From positions 62,001 to 126,000 of the forward strand of contig JAIBAP010000004.1 of NCBI GenBank assembly GCA_019695115.1: DNA of 64,000 nucleotides, given 5' to 3'. A program made the position numbers and the translations under genes. Shown here piece by piece: positions 1 through 7,750 of this stretch. Numbering within the stretch: position 1 is the stretch's first letter; every line of letters starts with the position of its first letter. This DNA comes from Caldilineales bacterium. Lineage in GTDB: Bacteria > Chloroflexota > Anaerolineae > J102. Under the pieces are notes generated by a model. That model did no database searches. It saw only the letters and a list, made by a program, of their open reading frames with translations, and was not told where the DNA came from.

Positions 1-1358
1 GCGAGGGCGGCCGCTTCGGCATCATCATGCAGGGCGGGCAGTACAACACCGTGCTGCGCGGGCTGCGCTTGTTGGGCCAGGCCGACGCCTTCGGCCACAC
101 CGGCATCCCCCTGCTGGTGCTCAACGTCATCCACCCGCTGATCCCGGAGCAGATCGAGACCTTTCTGGCCGGCAAAGAGCAGGTGCTGATCGTGGAGGAG
201 GGGAACCCGGCCTTCATCGAGCAGCAGGTGGCCGCCATCGCCCAGCGGGCGGGGTGGCGGGGCCGGGTGTGGGGCAAGGATGACCCGCCCGGCGGCGGCG
301 TGCTGCCCATGGCCGGCGAATACACCGCCGATGTGGTGCGGGCCGGGCTGGCCGCCTGGCTGGGCGAGATGGGCAACCGCCAGGCCGAGCAGCGGCAGGC
401 CGCCATCCGCCAGCAGACGGAGCACGCCCGCAGCCTAGCAGCCCGGCCCATGCCCCCGCGCCCGCCCGGTTTCTGCACCGGCTGCCCAGAGCGCCCCCTG
501 TTTGCCGCTCTGAAGCTGATCCAGCAGGAGCGGGGGCCGCTGCACATTGCCATGGACATCGGCTGCAACACCTTCGCCACCCTGCCGCCCTTCGATCTGG
601 GCAGCACCGTGTTGGGCTATGGCCTCAGCCTGGCCAGCGGCGGGGCCGTGGGGCCGGCCCTGGGCCAACCGACGGTGGTGGTGATGGGCGATGGCGGCTT
701 CTGGCACAATGGCTTGATCACGGGCGCGGCCAACGCCCAGTGGAACGGCCACGACGCCGTGCTGATCCTGATCGAAAATGGCTACGCCTCGGCCACCGGC
801 CAGCAGCACATCCCCTCCACCGGCTCCACGCCCTGGGGGACGCCAGTGCAGGTGTCGATCGAGGAGACGCTGCGCGGGATGGGTGTGCGCTGGATCAAGC
901 GGGTGAATGCCTATGATGTGGCCGCGGCCCGCGCCCTGCTGGAGGAGGCCCTGGATGCCCGCGGCCCGCACCTGCGCGTGGTGATCAGCGACCAGGAGTG
1001 CATGTTGGCCCGCCAGCGCCGCGAGCGCGCGGCCCGCGCCGCGGACGAAAAGCCGGGCAGGCCCGTACCGCAGGCCCGTTTCGGCGTGGATGAGGAGGTC
1101 TGCACCGGCGACCACGCCTGCATGCGGCTGAGCGGCTGCCCCTCGCTGACCCTGCGCCGCGGCGCCGACCCGCTCAAAGACGGCCCCACTGCCTTTGTGG
1201 ATGCCAATTGCCTGGATTGCGGCCTCTGCGGGTCGGTGGCGATGGCGAACCGGCTGTGCCCCTCCTTCTACCGCGCCGAAGTCGTACGCAACCCCTCTCC
1301 CTGGCGGCGGCTGCGGGCCAATGTGGGCCAACGCTTGCTGGGGTGGATGGGCGGATAG
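1..1358 (+). CDS. iorA: Indolepyruvate:ferredoxin oxidoreductase alpha subunit (5' truncated)
   Basis: IorA is the catalytic subunit that oxidatively decarboxylates arylpyruvates to arylacyl-CoA and reduces ferredoxin in the cytoplasm. The frame (first full codon at 3) is open to the left edge, so the N-terminal domain lies outside the window and the ATG at 27 is internal. Visible are a CTGCPERP motif (about residue 150 from that ATG), a thiamine-diphosphate site (MGDGGFWHNG with IENGY further on) and a Cys-rich ferredoxin-like tail (CTGDHAC, LSGC, CLDCGLC, LCPSF). I count seven cysteines in the tail, one short of two full [4Fe-4S] ligand sets. The partner iorB lies 1.05 kb downstream beyond two repeat arrays and another gene, an unusual separation for two subunits of one enzyme. 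The stop codon directly abuts a heptad array. Confidence 0.92.
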   Translation, partial: EGGRFGIIMQGGQYNTVLRGLRLLGQADAFGHTGIPLLVLNVIHPLIPEQIETFLAGKEQVLIVEEGNPAFIEQQVAAIAQRAGWRGRVWGKDDPPGGGVLPMAGEYTADVVRAGLAAWLGEMGNRQAEQRQAAIRQQTEHARSLAARPMPPRPPGFCTGCPERPLFAALKLIQQERGPLHIAMDIGCNTFATLPPFDLGSTVLGYGLSLASGGAVGPALGQPTVVVMGDGGFWHNGLITGAANAQWNGHDAVLILIENGYASATGQQHIPSTGSTPWGTPVQVSIEETLRGMGVRWIKRVNAYDVAAARALLEEALDARGPHLRVVISDQECMLARQRRERAARAADEKPGRPVPQARFGVDEEVCTGDHACMRLSGCPSLTLRRGADPLKDGPTAFVDANCLDCGLCGSVAMANRLCPSFYRAEVVRNPSPWRRLRANVGQRLLGWMGG

Positions 1359-1482
1359 GTCAGTATTCAGTGTTCAGTGTTCAGTGTTCAGTATTCAGTG
1401 TTCAGTGTTCAGTGTTCAGTGTTCAGTATTCAGTGTTCAGTGTTTAGTGCTCAGTGTTCAGTGTTCAGTATTCAGTTTTCAG
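1359..1482. repeat. Heptad tandem array, core CAGT+NTT
   Basis: About 17 head-to-tail copies of a 7-bp unit, mostly TTCAGTG or TTCAGTA, start one base after the iorA stop and end just before the ribosome-binding site of the next gene. Four positions (CAGT) stay constant and the other three drift. Read forward the array has no stop codon in any frame, which creates spurious open frames. Confidence 0.95.
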
Positions 1483-1497
1483 CGGTAGGAGGATGTT

Positions 1498-1938
1498 ATG
1501 GGCCAGTTGCCGTATGTTGAGAGTTATCGAGATTTGCAGGCATATCGGAAGGCCCAGGAGCTTGCACGCGAGATATTTCGCTTGACCAAGACGTTTCCAA
1601 AGGAAGAAACCTATTCGTTGACCAGTCAAATTCGTCGTTCATCCCGCTCGATTGGCGCACAGATTGCCGAAGCATGGGCAAAACGATCCTATGAACGACA
1701 TTTCACGGCAAAACTCAGCGATGCCGACGGCGAACAACAAGAGACACAGCACTGGATCGAGACAGCATTTGATTGCGAATATATCACCAACACCGAAAAG
1801 GCTATGTTACTCAACCGTTGCGAAGAAATCGGACGAATCCTCGGCGGCATGATCGCCAAATCCCACCTCTTCTGCTCCCCCAACCAATCCCTGCGCGAAG
1901 AACAAGCCATCTACTTTGTCGAGGGAGAGGTTGATTGA
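1498..1938 (+). CDS. Four-helix-bundle (S23/IVS-type) protein
   Basis: A 146-residue, almost wholly helical protein of the family first named from intervening sequences in 23S rRNA genes (TIGR02436-like); it is distantly related to the Avd accessory protein of diversity-generating retroelements. Family signatures include SYRDLQAYRKAQELA near the N-terminus, TSQIRRSSRSIGAQIAEA around residues 41-58, and a C-terminal ILGGMIAKS helix. The biochemical function of stand-alone members is not established. A clear TAGGAGG sits 5 nt before the ATG. The gene is enclosed by heptad arrays on both sides and separates iorA from iorB, so it looks like an insertion into that operon. Its composition is visibly AT-richer than its neighbours. 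Confidence 0.85.
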   Translation: MGQLPYVESYRDLQAYRKAQELAREIFRLTKTFPKEETYSLTSQIRRSSRSIGAQIAEAWAKRSYERHFTAKLSDADGEQQETQHWIETAFDCEYITNTEKAMLLNRCEEIGRILGGMIAKSHLFCSPNQSLREEQAIYFVEGEVD

Positions 1939-2043
1939 GTATTCAGTATTCAGTATTCAGTATTCAGTATTCAGTTTTCAGTATTCAGTGTTCAGTTTTC
2001 AGTGTTCAGTATTCAGTGTTCAGTTTTCAGTGTTCAGTTTTCA
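1939..2043. repeat. Heptad tandem array, core CAGT+NTT
   Basis: About 15 copies of TTCAGTA/TTCAGTG/TTCAGTT in 7-bp register follow directly on the four-helix-bundle stop codon. The unit and orientation match those of the array at 1359-1482. Confidence 0.95.
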
Positions 2044-2151
2044 CGCAAGTTTTCGTAAATGGGTAGAAAAAATTCATAATCACAATCTAATAATACCGTT
2101 TTCTGACCAAAGAAATACAAATCTTGAACCATTAATTACCCATCATCTATC
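2044..2151. other. AT-rich unique spacer between two heptad arrays
   Basis: About 108 bp of unique, AT-rich sequence in an otherwise GC-rich region, lying between arrays of opposite orientation. No gene or RNA fold is evident. It is the only unique stretch in the 471-bp gap before iorB, so any iorB promoter would most plausibly lie here, but I see no convincing -35/-10 pair. Confidence 0.5.
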
Positions 2152-2408
2152 ACTGACCACTGACCACTGACCACTGACCACTGATTACTGACCACTGATT
2201 ACTGACCACTGATTACTGACCACTGATTACTGACCACTGATTACTGACCACTGATTACTGACCACTGATTACTGACCACTGATTACTGACCACTGATTAC
2301 TGACCACTGATTACTGACCACTGACCACTGACCACTGATTACTGACCACTGATTACTGACCACTGACCACTGATTACTGACCACTGATTACTGACCACTG
2401 ACCACTGC
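2152..2408. repeat. Heptad tandem array, core ACTG+ACC/ATT (inverse orientation)
   Basis: Roughly 36 copies of ACTGACC and ACTGATT, often alternating to give a 14-bp super-period. ACTG-NNN is the reverse complement of the CAGT-NNN units upstream, so this array is inverted relative to those at 1359 and 1939. It runs to within 2 bp of the iorB start codon, leaving no room for a normal Shine-Dalgarno sequence. Confidence 0.95.
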
Positions 2409-2409
2409 C

Positions 2410-3882
2410 ATGGACCGTCCCATCTCACTCCTCCTCGCCGCACTCGGCGGCCAGGGCGGGGGCGTACTCACCGCCTGGCTGATGGAAGCCGCGCGGCTGG
2501 CGGGCTATCCGGCGCAGTCCACCTCCATTCCTGGCGTGGCCCAGCGCACCGGCGCCACCACCTACTATTTCGAGCTTTTCCCCGACCCCAACCCGCCGGG
2601 CCGGCCCATCTTCAGCCTCTTCCCCAGCGCCAGCGAGGTGGATGTGGTGGCGGCGCTGGAGCCAACCGAGGCGGGACGCGCCCTGCAAGAGGGCTATGTC
2701 ACCGCCGCCACCACCGTGGTGACCAGCACGCAGCGGGTGTACAGCGTGGCCGAAAAAGTGGTGGCGGGGGATGGCCGCCTGCCGGCGGCGCCGGTGGTGC
2801 AGGCATTGGCGCAGGCCGCGGGCCGGCTGGTGCAGGTGCAGTTGCCGCCGAATGGTCAGGCCAACGCCTACTTCTTCGGCGCCCTGATCGGCAGCCGCGC
2901 CCTGCCTTTCTCACCCGCGGATGGCCGCGGGGCCATCGAGAACCTGGGCCTGGCCGTGGCTGTGAACCTGGCCGGGTTCGAGGCGGGAGTGGCCGCGGCC
3001 AGCCACCAGGCAGCGCCGGCAGCGCCGGAGCTCCCGCCCGCTGGCCAGGTCTCGCCCATCTTCCTGACCGAGGAGACGGCGCCGGTCGAGATGCCCGCGC
3101 CCCCCGGCTTCGAGCCGGAACTGGCGGCCCTGCCCGCGGCCCTGCGCGGTCTGGTTGGCCACGGCCTGGCCCGGCTGGTGGATTACCAGGACGCGGCCTA
3201 CGCCCGCCGCTTTCTTGCCCGCCTCGGCCCCATCCTCGCCGCGGACGAGGCGCACCCCGGCCATCGCCTCAGCGCCGAGGTCGCCCGCCGGCTGGCAGCC
3301 TGGATGAGCCACGAAGACATCGCCCGCGTGGCGCAACTAAAGACGCGCCGCGAGCGGCTGGCCCGCATCCGCCAGGAGGTGGGCGCGCGGGCGGGCGAGC
3401 CGGTGCAGGTGACCGATTTCCTCAGCCCCGGCTGGGAGGAGGTGGGGGGCGTGCTGCCGGCCGGGCTGTACACCTTCCTGGGCCGGCTGCTGGGTCAGAA
3501 GGGTCGGGCCGCGTTCGACGGTCATCTGCGCTGGCCCACCTCCTCGCCCTGGGGCTTCGCCGCCATGAAAGGCCTGGCCGGGCTGCGACGGCTGCGCCCG
3601 CGCACCCTGGCCTTTGCCCAGGAGCAGGCCGCCATCGAGACCTGGCTGCAGGCAGTGGCGGCAGCGGCGGCGGTGGATTACGACCTCGCCTGCCAGACGG
3701 CGGAGTTGGCCGTCTGGGCGCGCGGCTATGGCGACGTGCGGGCGCGTGGCCGCGACTGCCTGGCCCGCGTCTTCGCCGACTGGCCGCAGAAACTGCACAC
3801 CGATCCCCAGGCCGCTGCCGCCGCCGTCCGCGCCTCTCTCCACGCCGCCCGGCACGAGCCGGATCGGGCGTGTGGCCAGTAG
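2410..3882 (+). CDS. iorB: Indolepyruvate:ferredoxin oxidoreductase beta-type subunit, long form
   Basis: A 490-residue protein. Residues 1-200 are the gamma-type 2-oxoacid oxidoreductase domain typical of IorB, with GGQGG at 13-17 and PGVAQRTGATTYYFE. A long C-terminal extension (about 250-490) resembles the DUF6537 region found in extended IorB proteins. It should pair with IorA to make arylacyl-CoA. The ATG sits directly behind a repeat array without a recognisable Shine-Dalgarno, which suggests leaderless or weak initiation. The TAG stop (3880-3882) is itself part of the following CAGTAGT repeat, so the array appears to have supplied the present C-terminus. Confidence 0.85.
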   Translation: MDRPISLLLAALGGQGGGVLTAWLMEAARLAGYPAQSTSIPGVAQRTGATTYYFELFPDPNPPGRPIFSLFPSASEVDVVAALEPTEAGRALQEGYVTAATTVVTSTQRVYSVAEKVVAGDGRLPAAPVVQALAQAAGRLVQVQLPPNGQANAYFFGALIGSRALPFSPADGRGAIENLGLAVAVNLAGFEAGVAAASHQAAPAAPELPPAGQVSPIFLTEETAPVEMPAPPGFEPELAALPAALRGLVGHGLARLVDYQDAAYARRFLARLGPILAADEAHPGHRLSAEVARRLAAWMSHEDIARVAQLKTRRERLARIRQEVGARAGEPVQVTDFLSPGWEEVGGVLPAGLYTFLGRLLGQKGRAAFDGHLRWPTSSPWGFAAMKGLAGLRRLRPRTLAFAQEQAAIETWLQAVAAAAAVDYDLACQTAELAVWARGYGDVRARGRDCLARVFADWPQKLHTDPQAAAAAVRASLHAARHEPDRACGQ

Positions 3883-3933
3883 TCAGTGGTCAGTGGTCAG
3901 TGTTCAGTAGTCAGTGGTCAGTAGTCAGTAGTC
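3877..3933. repeat. Heptad tandem array, core CAGT+NGT
   Basis: About eight copies of CAGTAGT/CAGTGGT/CAGTGTT begin inside the last codons of iorB and continue into the intergenic region. Confidence 0.92.
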
Positions 3934-3973
3934 TACGGTAAGCACTCGTTCGTATGTTTGCAGCAAAAAGATT

Positions 3974-4002
3974 TTGCTCATAAATAATTCGATTATTAAT
4001 CA
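3974..4002 (+). promoter_or_regulatory. Possible sigma70-like promoter upstream of paaK
   Basis: TTGCTC (3974-3979), a 17-bp spacer and TAATCA (3997-4002) lie in a short AT-rich island. The same island holds a GATTATT-AATC-AATAATC inverted repeat. The match is modest and no other support is available. Confidence 0.3.
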
Positions 4003-4057
4003 ATAATCAACGATCATCTTCCAATTATCAACTCCCACACTCCAACATCTGTCATAC

Positions 4058-4122
4058 ACTGAACACTGATAACTAATTACTAATTGCTAATTACTAATTA
4101 CTAATTACTGACCACTAATCAC
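4058..4122. repeat. Heptad tandem array, ACTAATT/GCTAATT
   Basis: About eight 7-bp units of ACTAATT and GCTAATT type, ending about 10 bp before the paaK ribosome-binding site. Between the iorB array and this one (3934-4057) there is AT-rich unique sequence with no gene. Confidence 0.88.
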
Positions 4123-4146
4123 CACACACCCAAGGAGGCCCCGCAC

Positions 4147-5469
4147 ATGCCGATGTGGAACCCAGAGGCGGAGAGTATGCCCCGCCCGCAACTGCAACAA
4201 CTGCAAAGCGAACGGCTGGTCAAGATCGTGGCCTACGCCTACGCCCGCCAGCCCTACTACCGGCGGAAGATGGACGAAGCCGGCCTCAAACCGGAGGACA
4301 TCCGCGGGCTGGAAGACCTGCCCAAACTGCCCTTCACCACCAAGCAAGACCTGCGCGATGTCTACCCCTTCGGCAATTTCTGCATCCCCATCGACGACGT
4401 CGTGCGCGTCCACGCCTCCAGCGGCACCACCGGCAAGCCCACCGTCGGCGGCTACTCGGAGAACGACCTGGACCTGTGGACCGAAGTCATGGCCCGCACC
4501 GTCGTCTCCTGCGGGGTGACGCACAAGGATGTGGCCCACAACGCCTATGGCTACGGCCTCTTCACCGGCGGGCTGGGCTTTCATCAAGGCTTCCGCCGCG
4601 TCGGCGCCACCGTCATCCCCGTTTCCAGCGGCATGACCCGGCGACAGATCATGCTGATGGAGGATTTCGGGGCCACCGTGCTGGCCTGCACCCCCTCCTA
4701 TGCCCTGGCCATCGCCGAGGAAGCCGCGAGCATCGGCGTCGATTTCAAGACGCGGATGCAGGTGCGGGTCGGCATCTTCGGGGCCGAACCGTGGACCGAG
4801 GAGATGCGCCGCCAGATCGAGGAACGGATGGGGCTGAAAGCCTACGACATCTACGGCCTGACCGAGATCATCGGGCCGGGCGTGTCGGTGGAGTGCGAAC
4901 ATCAGCGCGGCATGCACATCAACGAAGATCACTTCCTGCCGGAGATCATCGACCCGCAGAGCGGCGAACTGCTGCCCTACGACAGCGAAGGCGAACTGGT
5001 CTTCACCACCCTGACCAAAGAAGCCATGCCGGTGATCCGCTACCGCACCCGCGACCGCACCGAACTGCACGCCGATGTCTGCGCCTGCGGCCGCACCCTG
5101 GCGCGGATGGACAAGATCCGGGGCCGCACCGACGACATGCTGATCGTGCGCGGGGTCAACGTCTTCCCCTCGCTGATCGAAAAGACCCTGCTCAGCATCG
5201 AGGGGCTGGAACCGCACTACCAGATCGTCATCGACCGGCCCAAAGACCAATTGGACGCGCTGGAAGTGTGGGTGGAGGCCAATCACACCCTGTTCGAGCC
5301 GGTGGAGACGCACCGCCTGGAGCAGATTCGCGATCTGGCGGAGGCGGAACTGGCGCAGACCCTGGGCGTGCGGGCCACGGTCAGGCTGATGGGTCCCAAT
5401 TCGATCGAACGTTCCGTCGGCAAGGCCGTGCGCGTGGTGGACAAACGCTCGCTGTACAAGGATTCGTAG
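4147..5469 (+). CDS. paaK: Phenylacetate-CoA ligase family (AMP-forming)
   Basis: A 440-residue cytosolic acyl-adenylate-forming enzyme that converts arylacetates such as phenylacetate to their CoA thioesters with ATP. The P-loop SSGTTGKPT lies at 91-99, the adenylate-contact region YGLTEIIGPG near 236, and the C-terminal AMP-binding domain is complete, so length and architecture match PaaK. The start has an AAGGAGG about 8 nt upstream. Next to IOR and the aldehyde oxidoreductase it would activate arylacetates formed from aromatic amino acids, or run in reverse to conserve ATP from arylacetyl-CoA. The exact aryl substrate cannot be read from the sequence. Confidence 0.92.
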   Translation: MPMWNPEAESMPRPQLQQLQSERLVKIVAYAYARQPYYRRKMDEAGLKPEDIRGLEDLPKLPFTTKQDLRDVYPFGNFCIPIDDVVRVHASSGTTGKPTVGGYSENDLDLWTEVMARTVVSCGVTHKDVAHNAYGYGLFTGGLGFHQGFRRVGATVIPVSSGMTRRQIMLMEDFGATVLACTPSYALAIAEEAASIGVDFKTRMQVRVGIFGAEPWTEEMRRQIEERMGLKAYDIYGLTEIIGPGVSVECEHQRGMHINEDHFLPEIIDPQSGELLPYDSEGELVFTTLTKEAMPVIRYRTRDRTELHADVCACGRTLARMDKIRGRTDDMLIVRGVNVFPSLIEKTLLSIEGLEPHYQIVIDRPKDQLDALEVWVEANHTLFEPVETHRLEQIRDLAEAELAQTLGVRATVRLMGPNSIERSVGKAVRVVDKRSLYKDS

Positions 5470-5473
5470 CCTC

Positions 5474-5743
5474 ATGCAGATCACCATTCGCCTGGGCGAA
5501 CCTTTTTGGCGCACGGTGGGCCGGCGCAACCTGGAATGGACACTGGCCCCCGGCGCCACCCTCGCCGACCTGCTGGATCAGCTCTGCCGGGCATTCCCTG
5601 GCCTGACGCAGGAACTCCAGGACGCGCCCCCGCACCTGTTCGTCGGCGAGGACGAAGCCGCCCCGGCCACCCCCCTCGCCGACGGCAACCGCGTCTCCCT
5701 CCTCTGGGCCGTGGCGGGGGGAGGGGATGGGGGAGATTGGTGA
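5474..5743 (+). CDS. MoaD/ThiS-like sulfur-carrier protein with C-terminal extension
   Basis: An 89-residue ubiquitin-like protein placed 4 bp after paaK and before aor, a position typical of MoaD-like proteins that serve tungsten/molybdenum cofactor synthesis for aldehyde:ferredoxin oxidoreductases. The beta-grasp pattern is visible (ITIRLGEPF, LADLLDQLC, DGNRVSLLWAVAGG). Family members normally end in a free Gly-Gly for adenylation and thiocarboxylation. Here GGG is followed by DGGDW before the stop, and this tail is encoded where a G-run meets an ATTGG repeat array. It may need proteolytic trimming, may be inactive, or may reflect a base-count error in the G-run. Confidence 0.75.
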   Translation: MQITIRLGEPFWRTVGRRNLEWTLAPGATLADLLDQLCRAFPGLTQELQDAPPHLFVGEDEAAPATPLADGNRVSLLWAVAGGGDGGDW

Positions 5744-5880
5744 TTGGAGATTGGTTATTGGTAAGTGCACTTCACGCATCACGCATCACGCATCACGCAT
5801 CACGCATCACGCATCACGCATCACGCAACACGCATCACGCATCACGCACCACGCACCACGCACCACGCACCACGCAACAC
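5735..5880. repeat. Heptad arrays ATTGG+NN and CACG+CAT/CAC
   Basis: A short ATTGG-NN array (5735-5760) overlaps the end of the MoaD-like gene. It is followed by about 15 copies of CACGCAT, CACGCAA and CACGCAC at 7-bp period. The forward strand is free of stop codons in all frames, so the AOR frame runs open through the array. Confidence 0.93.
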
Positions 5881-5890
5881 GAGCAACCCC

Positions 5891-7750
5891 ATGCCATACA
5901 GCGTAAAAACCGCCATTATCGATCTTTCCAGCCGCGAAACGCGCTTGACGGAGACGCCGGAGGCGCTGGTGCGGGCCTATCTGGGCGGGCGCGGGCTGAA
6001 CATGGCCTATCTGCATCATTACCTGCAAGCCGTCGGCGACCCGGTCGCCGTGGATCCGCTGGGGCCGCAGAACCCCCTCATCTTCGGCGCCGGCATGCTC
6101 ACCGGCACGATCACGCCCAACGCCGCCCGCTTCAACATCAGCGCCCGCTCGCCCGAAAGCGGCATCCTCGGCGACGCCAACTGCGGCGGCTTCTTCGCCG
6201 CGGCCATGCGCAAGGCCGGCTGCGACCGCCTGGTGATCCTGGGCCGGGCCGAGTCGCCGGTCTACCTGCTGCTGGAAGATGGCAAAATCTCGATCCAGTC
6301 GGCCGGCGACCTGTGGGGGACGAACGCCATCGTCGCCCAGGAGCGGCTGCGGGCCAACCATGGCAGCGGCACGGTCTCGGCCGTGATCGGCCCGCCCGGC
6401 GAGAAGCTGGTGCGCATGGCCGCGGTCATGACCGGGCAGAAGAACGCGGCCGGGCGCGGGGGCATGGGCGCGGTCATGGGCAGCAAGAACCTCAAGGCCG
6501 TGGTCGCCCGCGGGGGCCAGGCCATCGAAGTGGCGCAAAAAGAGACCCTGCGGGCGCTGCGCCTGGAACAGCAGGCCTATCTCAAAGACTCCAAGATCGT
6601 GCAGGTGCTGGGGCGCGCCGGCACGCCCCTGCTCTACGAGGTCAGCAACCGCCTGGGCGCCATCCGCACCCGCAACAGCCAGGAGAACTTCTTCGCCGAC
6701 ACCCTCAATGCCGAGGAGATCGAGAAATACTCCGACAAGATGCTGGCCTGCACCTCCTGCGTCGTGCACTGCCGGCATCGCAACACCCTGGGCGGCGAAG
6801 GCCCGGAATACTCCACCATCGGGCTGCTGGGCGCCAATGTCGGCCTTGCCCCCACCGACCAGGTGATCCAACTCAACAACCTGGTCAACGAACTGGGGCT
6901 GGATGCCTCGTCCGTGGGCACGATCATCGCCTGGGCCTTGGAACTGTACCAGCGCGGGCTGATCGACGACGCCCTCACCGGCGGGCCGCTGGCCTGGGGC
7001 GACTACGAGACCCTCTACGAACTGATCGAGGACATCGCCTACCGCCGCGGCTTCGGCGATGTCCTGGCCGAAAGCACGCAGGCCCTGCGCTTTTTCCCGC
7101 CGCAGGCCGCGGACTATCTGATCGCGGTCAAGGGCCTGCCGCAATCGGACCCGCACGACGTGCGCTACTTCAAGGGCTTTGCCCTGGGCATTGCCGTGGC
7201 CAGTCGCGGGGCCGATCACCTGCGCAATCGCCCCACCCTGGAGGTGTTCAAACTGCCGGAGGAGGTGCGGACCGATATCTACGGCCGCGCCAACGACCCC
7301 GATCCCGCCGGCTACAAGGACAAGGGCCTGGTCGTGGCCTGGAGCGATGACATCTACGCCGTCACCGACAGCCTGGGCGTGTGCAAATTCGTCACCCACG
7401 GCTTCAACAGCCCGCACCTGCTGGGCTACGAGCACTTCTGCCAGGACATCGCCGCCGTCACCGGCCTGAGCTACACGCCGGAGAGCCTGCGCGCGGCCGG
7501 GCGACGGGTGCTGGACACCGAGCGACTGATCAACGCCAGCTTCGGCCTCACCCGCGCCGACGACACCCTGCCCAAACGCTATTTCGACGACCCCATGCCC
7601 GGCCGCAAAGCCGCCGGGCACCATGTCGACCGCGCCCAATTCCAGGAGATGCTGGACGACTACTACCGCGAGCGCGGTTGGGAGGCCGATGGCCGCGTGC
7701 CTGCCGCCAGAGAGCAGGAGATCACAGCGTTGGCGGCGCTGCTGGCATGA
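5891..7750 (+). CDS. aor: Tungsten-type aldehyde:ferredoxin oxidoreductase
   Basis: A 619-residue cytosolic enzyme that oxidises aldehydes to carboxylic acids with ferredoxin, using a bis-pterin tungsten (or molybdenum) cofactor and one [4Fe-4S] cluster. Cluster ligands are C287, C290 and C294 (CTSCVVHC) plus C498 in DSLGVCKF, the AOR spacing. The N-terminal pterin-binding domain includes LGGRGLNM and GAGMLTGT. The start is MPYSVKT at 5891; the upstream open frame is repeat-encoded and was excluded. Within this cluster the likely substrates are arylacetaldehydes from non-oxidative decarboxylation of arylpyruvates. The stop overlaps the MFS start (ATGA), so the two are translationally coupled. 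Confidence 0.92.
   Translation: MPYSVKTAIIDLSSRETRLTETPEALVRAYLGGRGLNMAYLHHYLQAVGDPVAVDPLGPQNPLIFGAGMLTGTITPNAARFNISARSPESGILGDANCGGFFAAAMRKAGCDRLVILGRAESPVYLLLEDGKISIQSAGDLWGTNAIVAQERLRANHGSGTVSAVIGPPGEKLVRMAAVMTGQKNAAGRGGMGAVMGSKNLKAVVARGGQAIEVAQKETLRALRLEQQAYLKDSKIVQVLGRAGTPLLYEVSNRLGAIRTRNSQENFFADTLNAEEIEKYSDKMLACTSCVVHCRHRNTLGGEGPEYSTIGLLGANVGLAPTDQVIQLNNLVNELGLDASSVGTIIAWALELYQRGLIDDALTGGPLAWGDYETLYELIEDIAYRRGFGDVLAESTQALRFFPPQAADYLIAVKGLPQSDPHDVRYFKGFALGIAVASRGADHLRNRPTLEVFKLPEEVRTDIYGRANDPDPAGYKDKGLVVAWSDDIYAVTDSLGVCKFVTHGFNSPHLLGYEHFCQDIAAVTGLSYTPESLRAAGRRVLDTERLINASFGLTRADDTLPKRYFDDPMPGRKAAGHHVDRAQFQEMLDDYYRERGWEADGRVPAAREQEITALAALLA

Noticed and set aside
1498-1938. Diversity-generating retroelement, because Avd proteins share the four-helix-bundle fold
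   Set aside because: No reverse transcriptase and no template/variable repeat pair were found in the window.
1359-2408. CRISPR array
   Set aside because: The repeats are 7 bp, contiguous and without unique spacers, and no cas genes are present.
5765-5890. N-terminal extension of AOR translated as repeated HASRITH
   Set aside because: The CACGCAT array has no stops on the forward strand; homology starts at MPYSVKT (5891).
4155-7639. Long alternative frames over paaK and aor on both strands
   Set aside because: They are Arg/Pro- or Gly/His-rich shadow translations, whereas the chosen frames contain full catalytic motifs.
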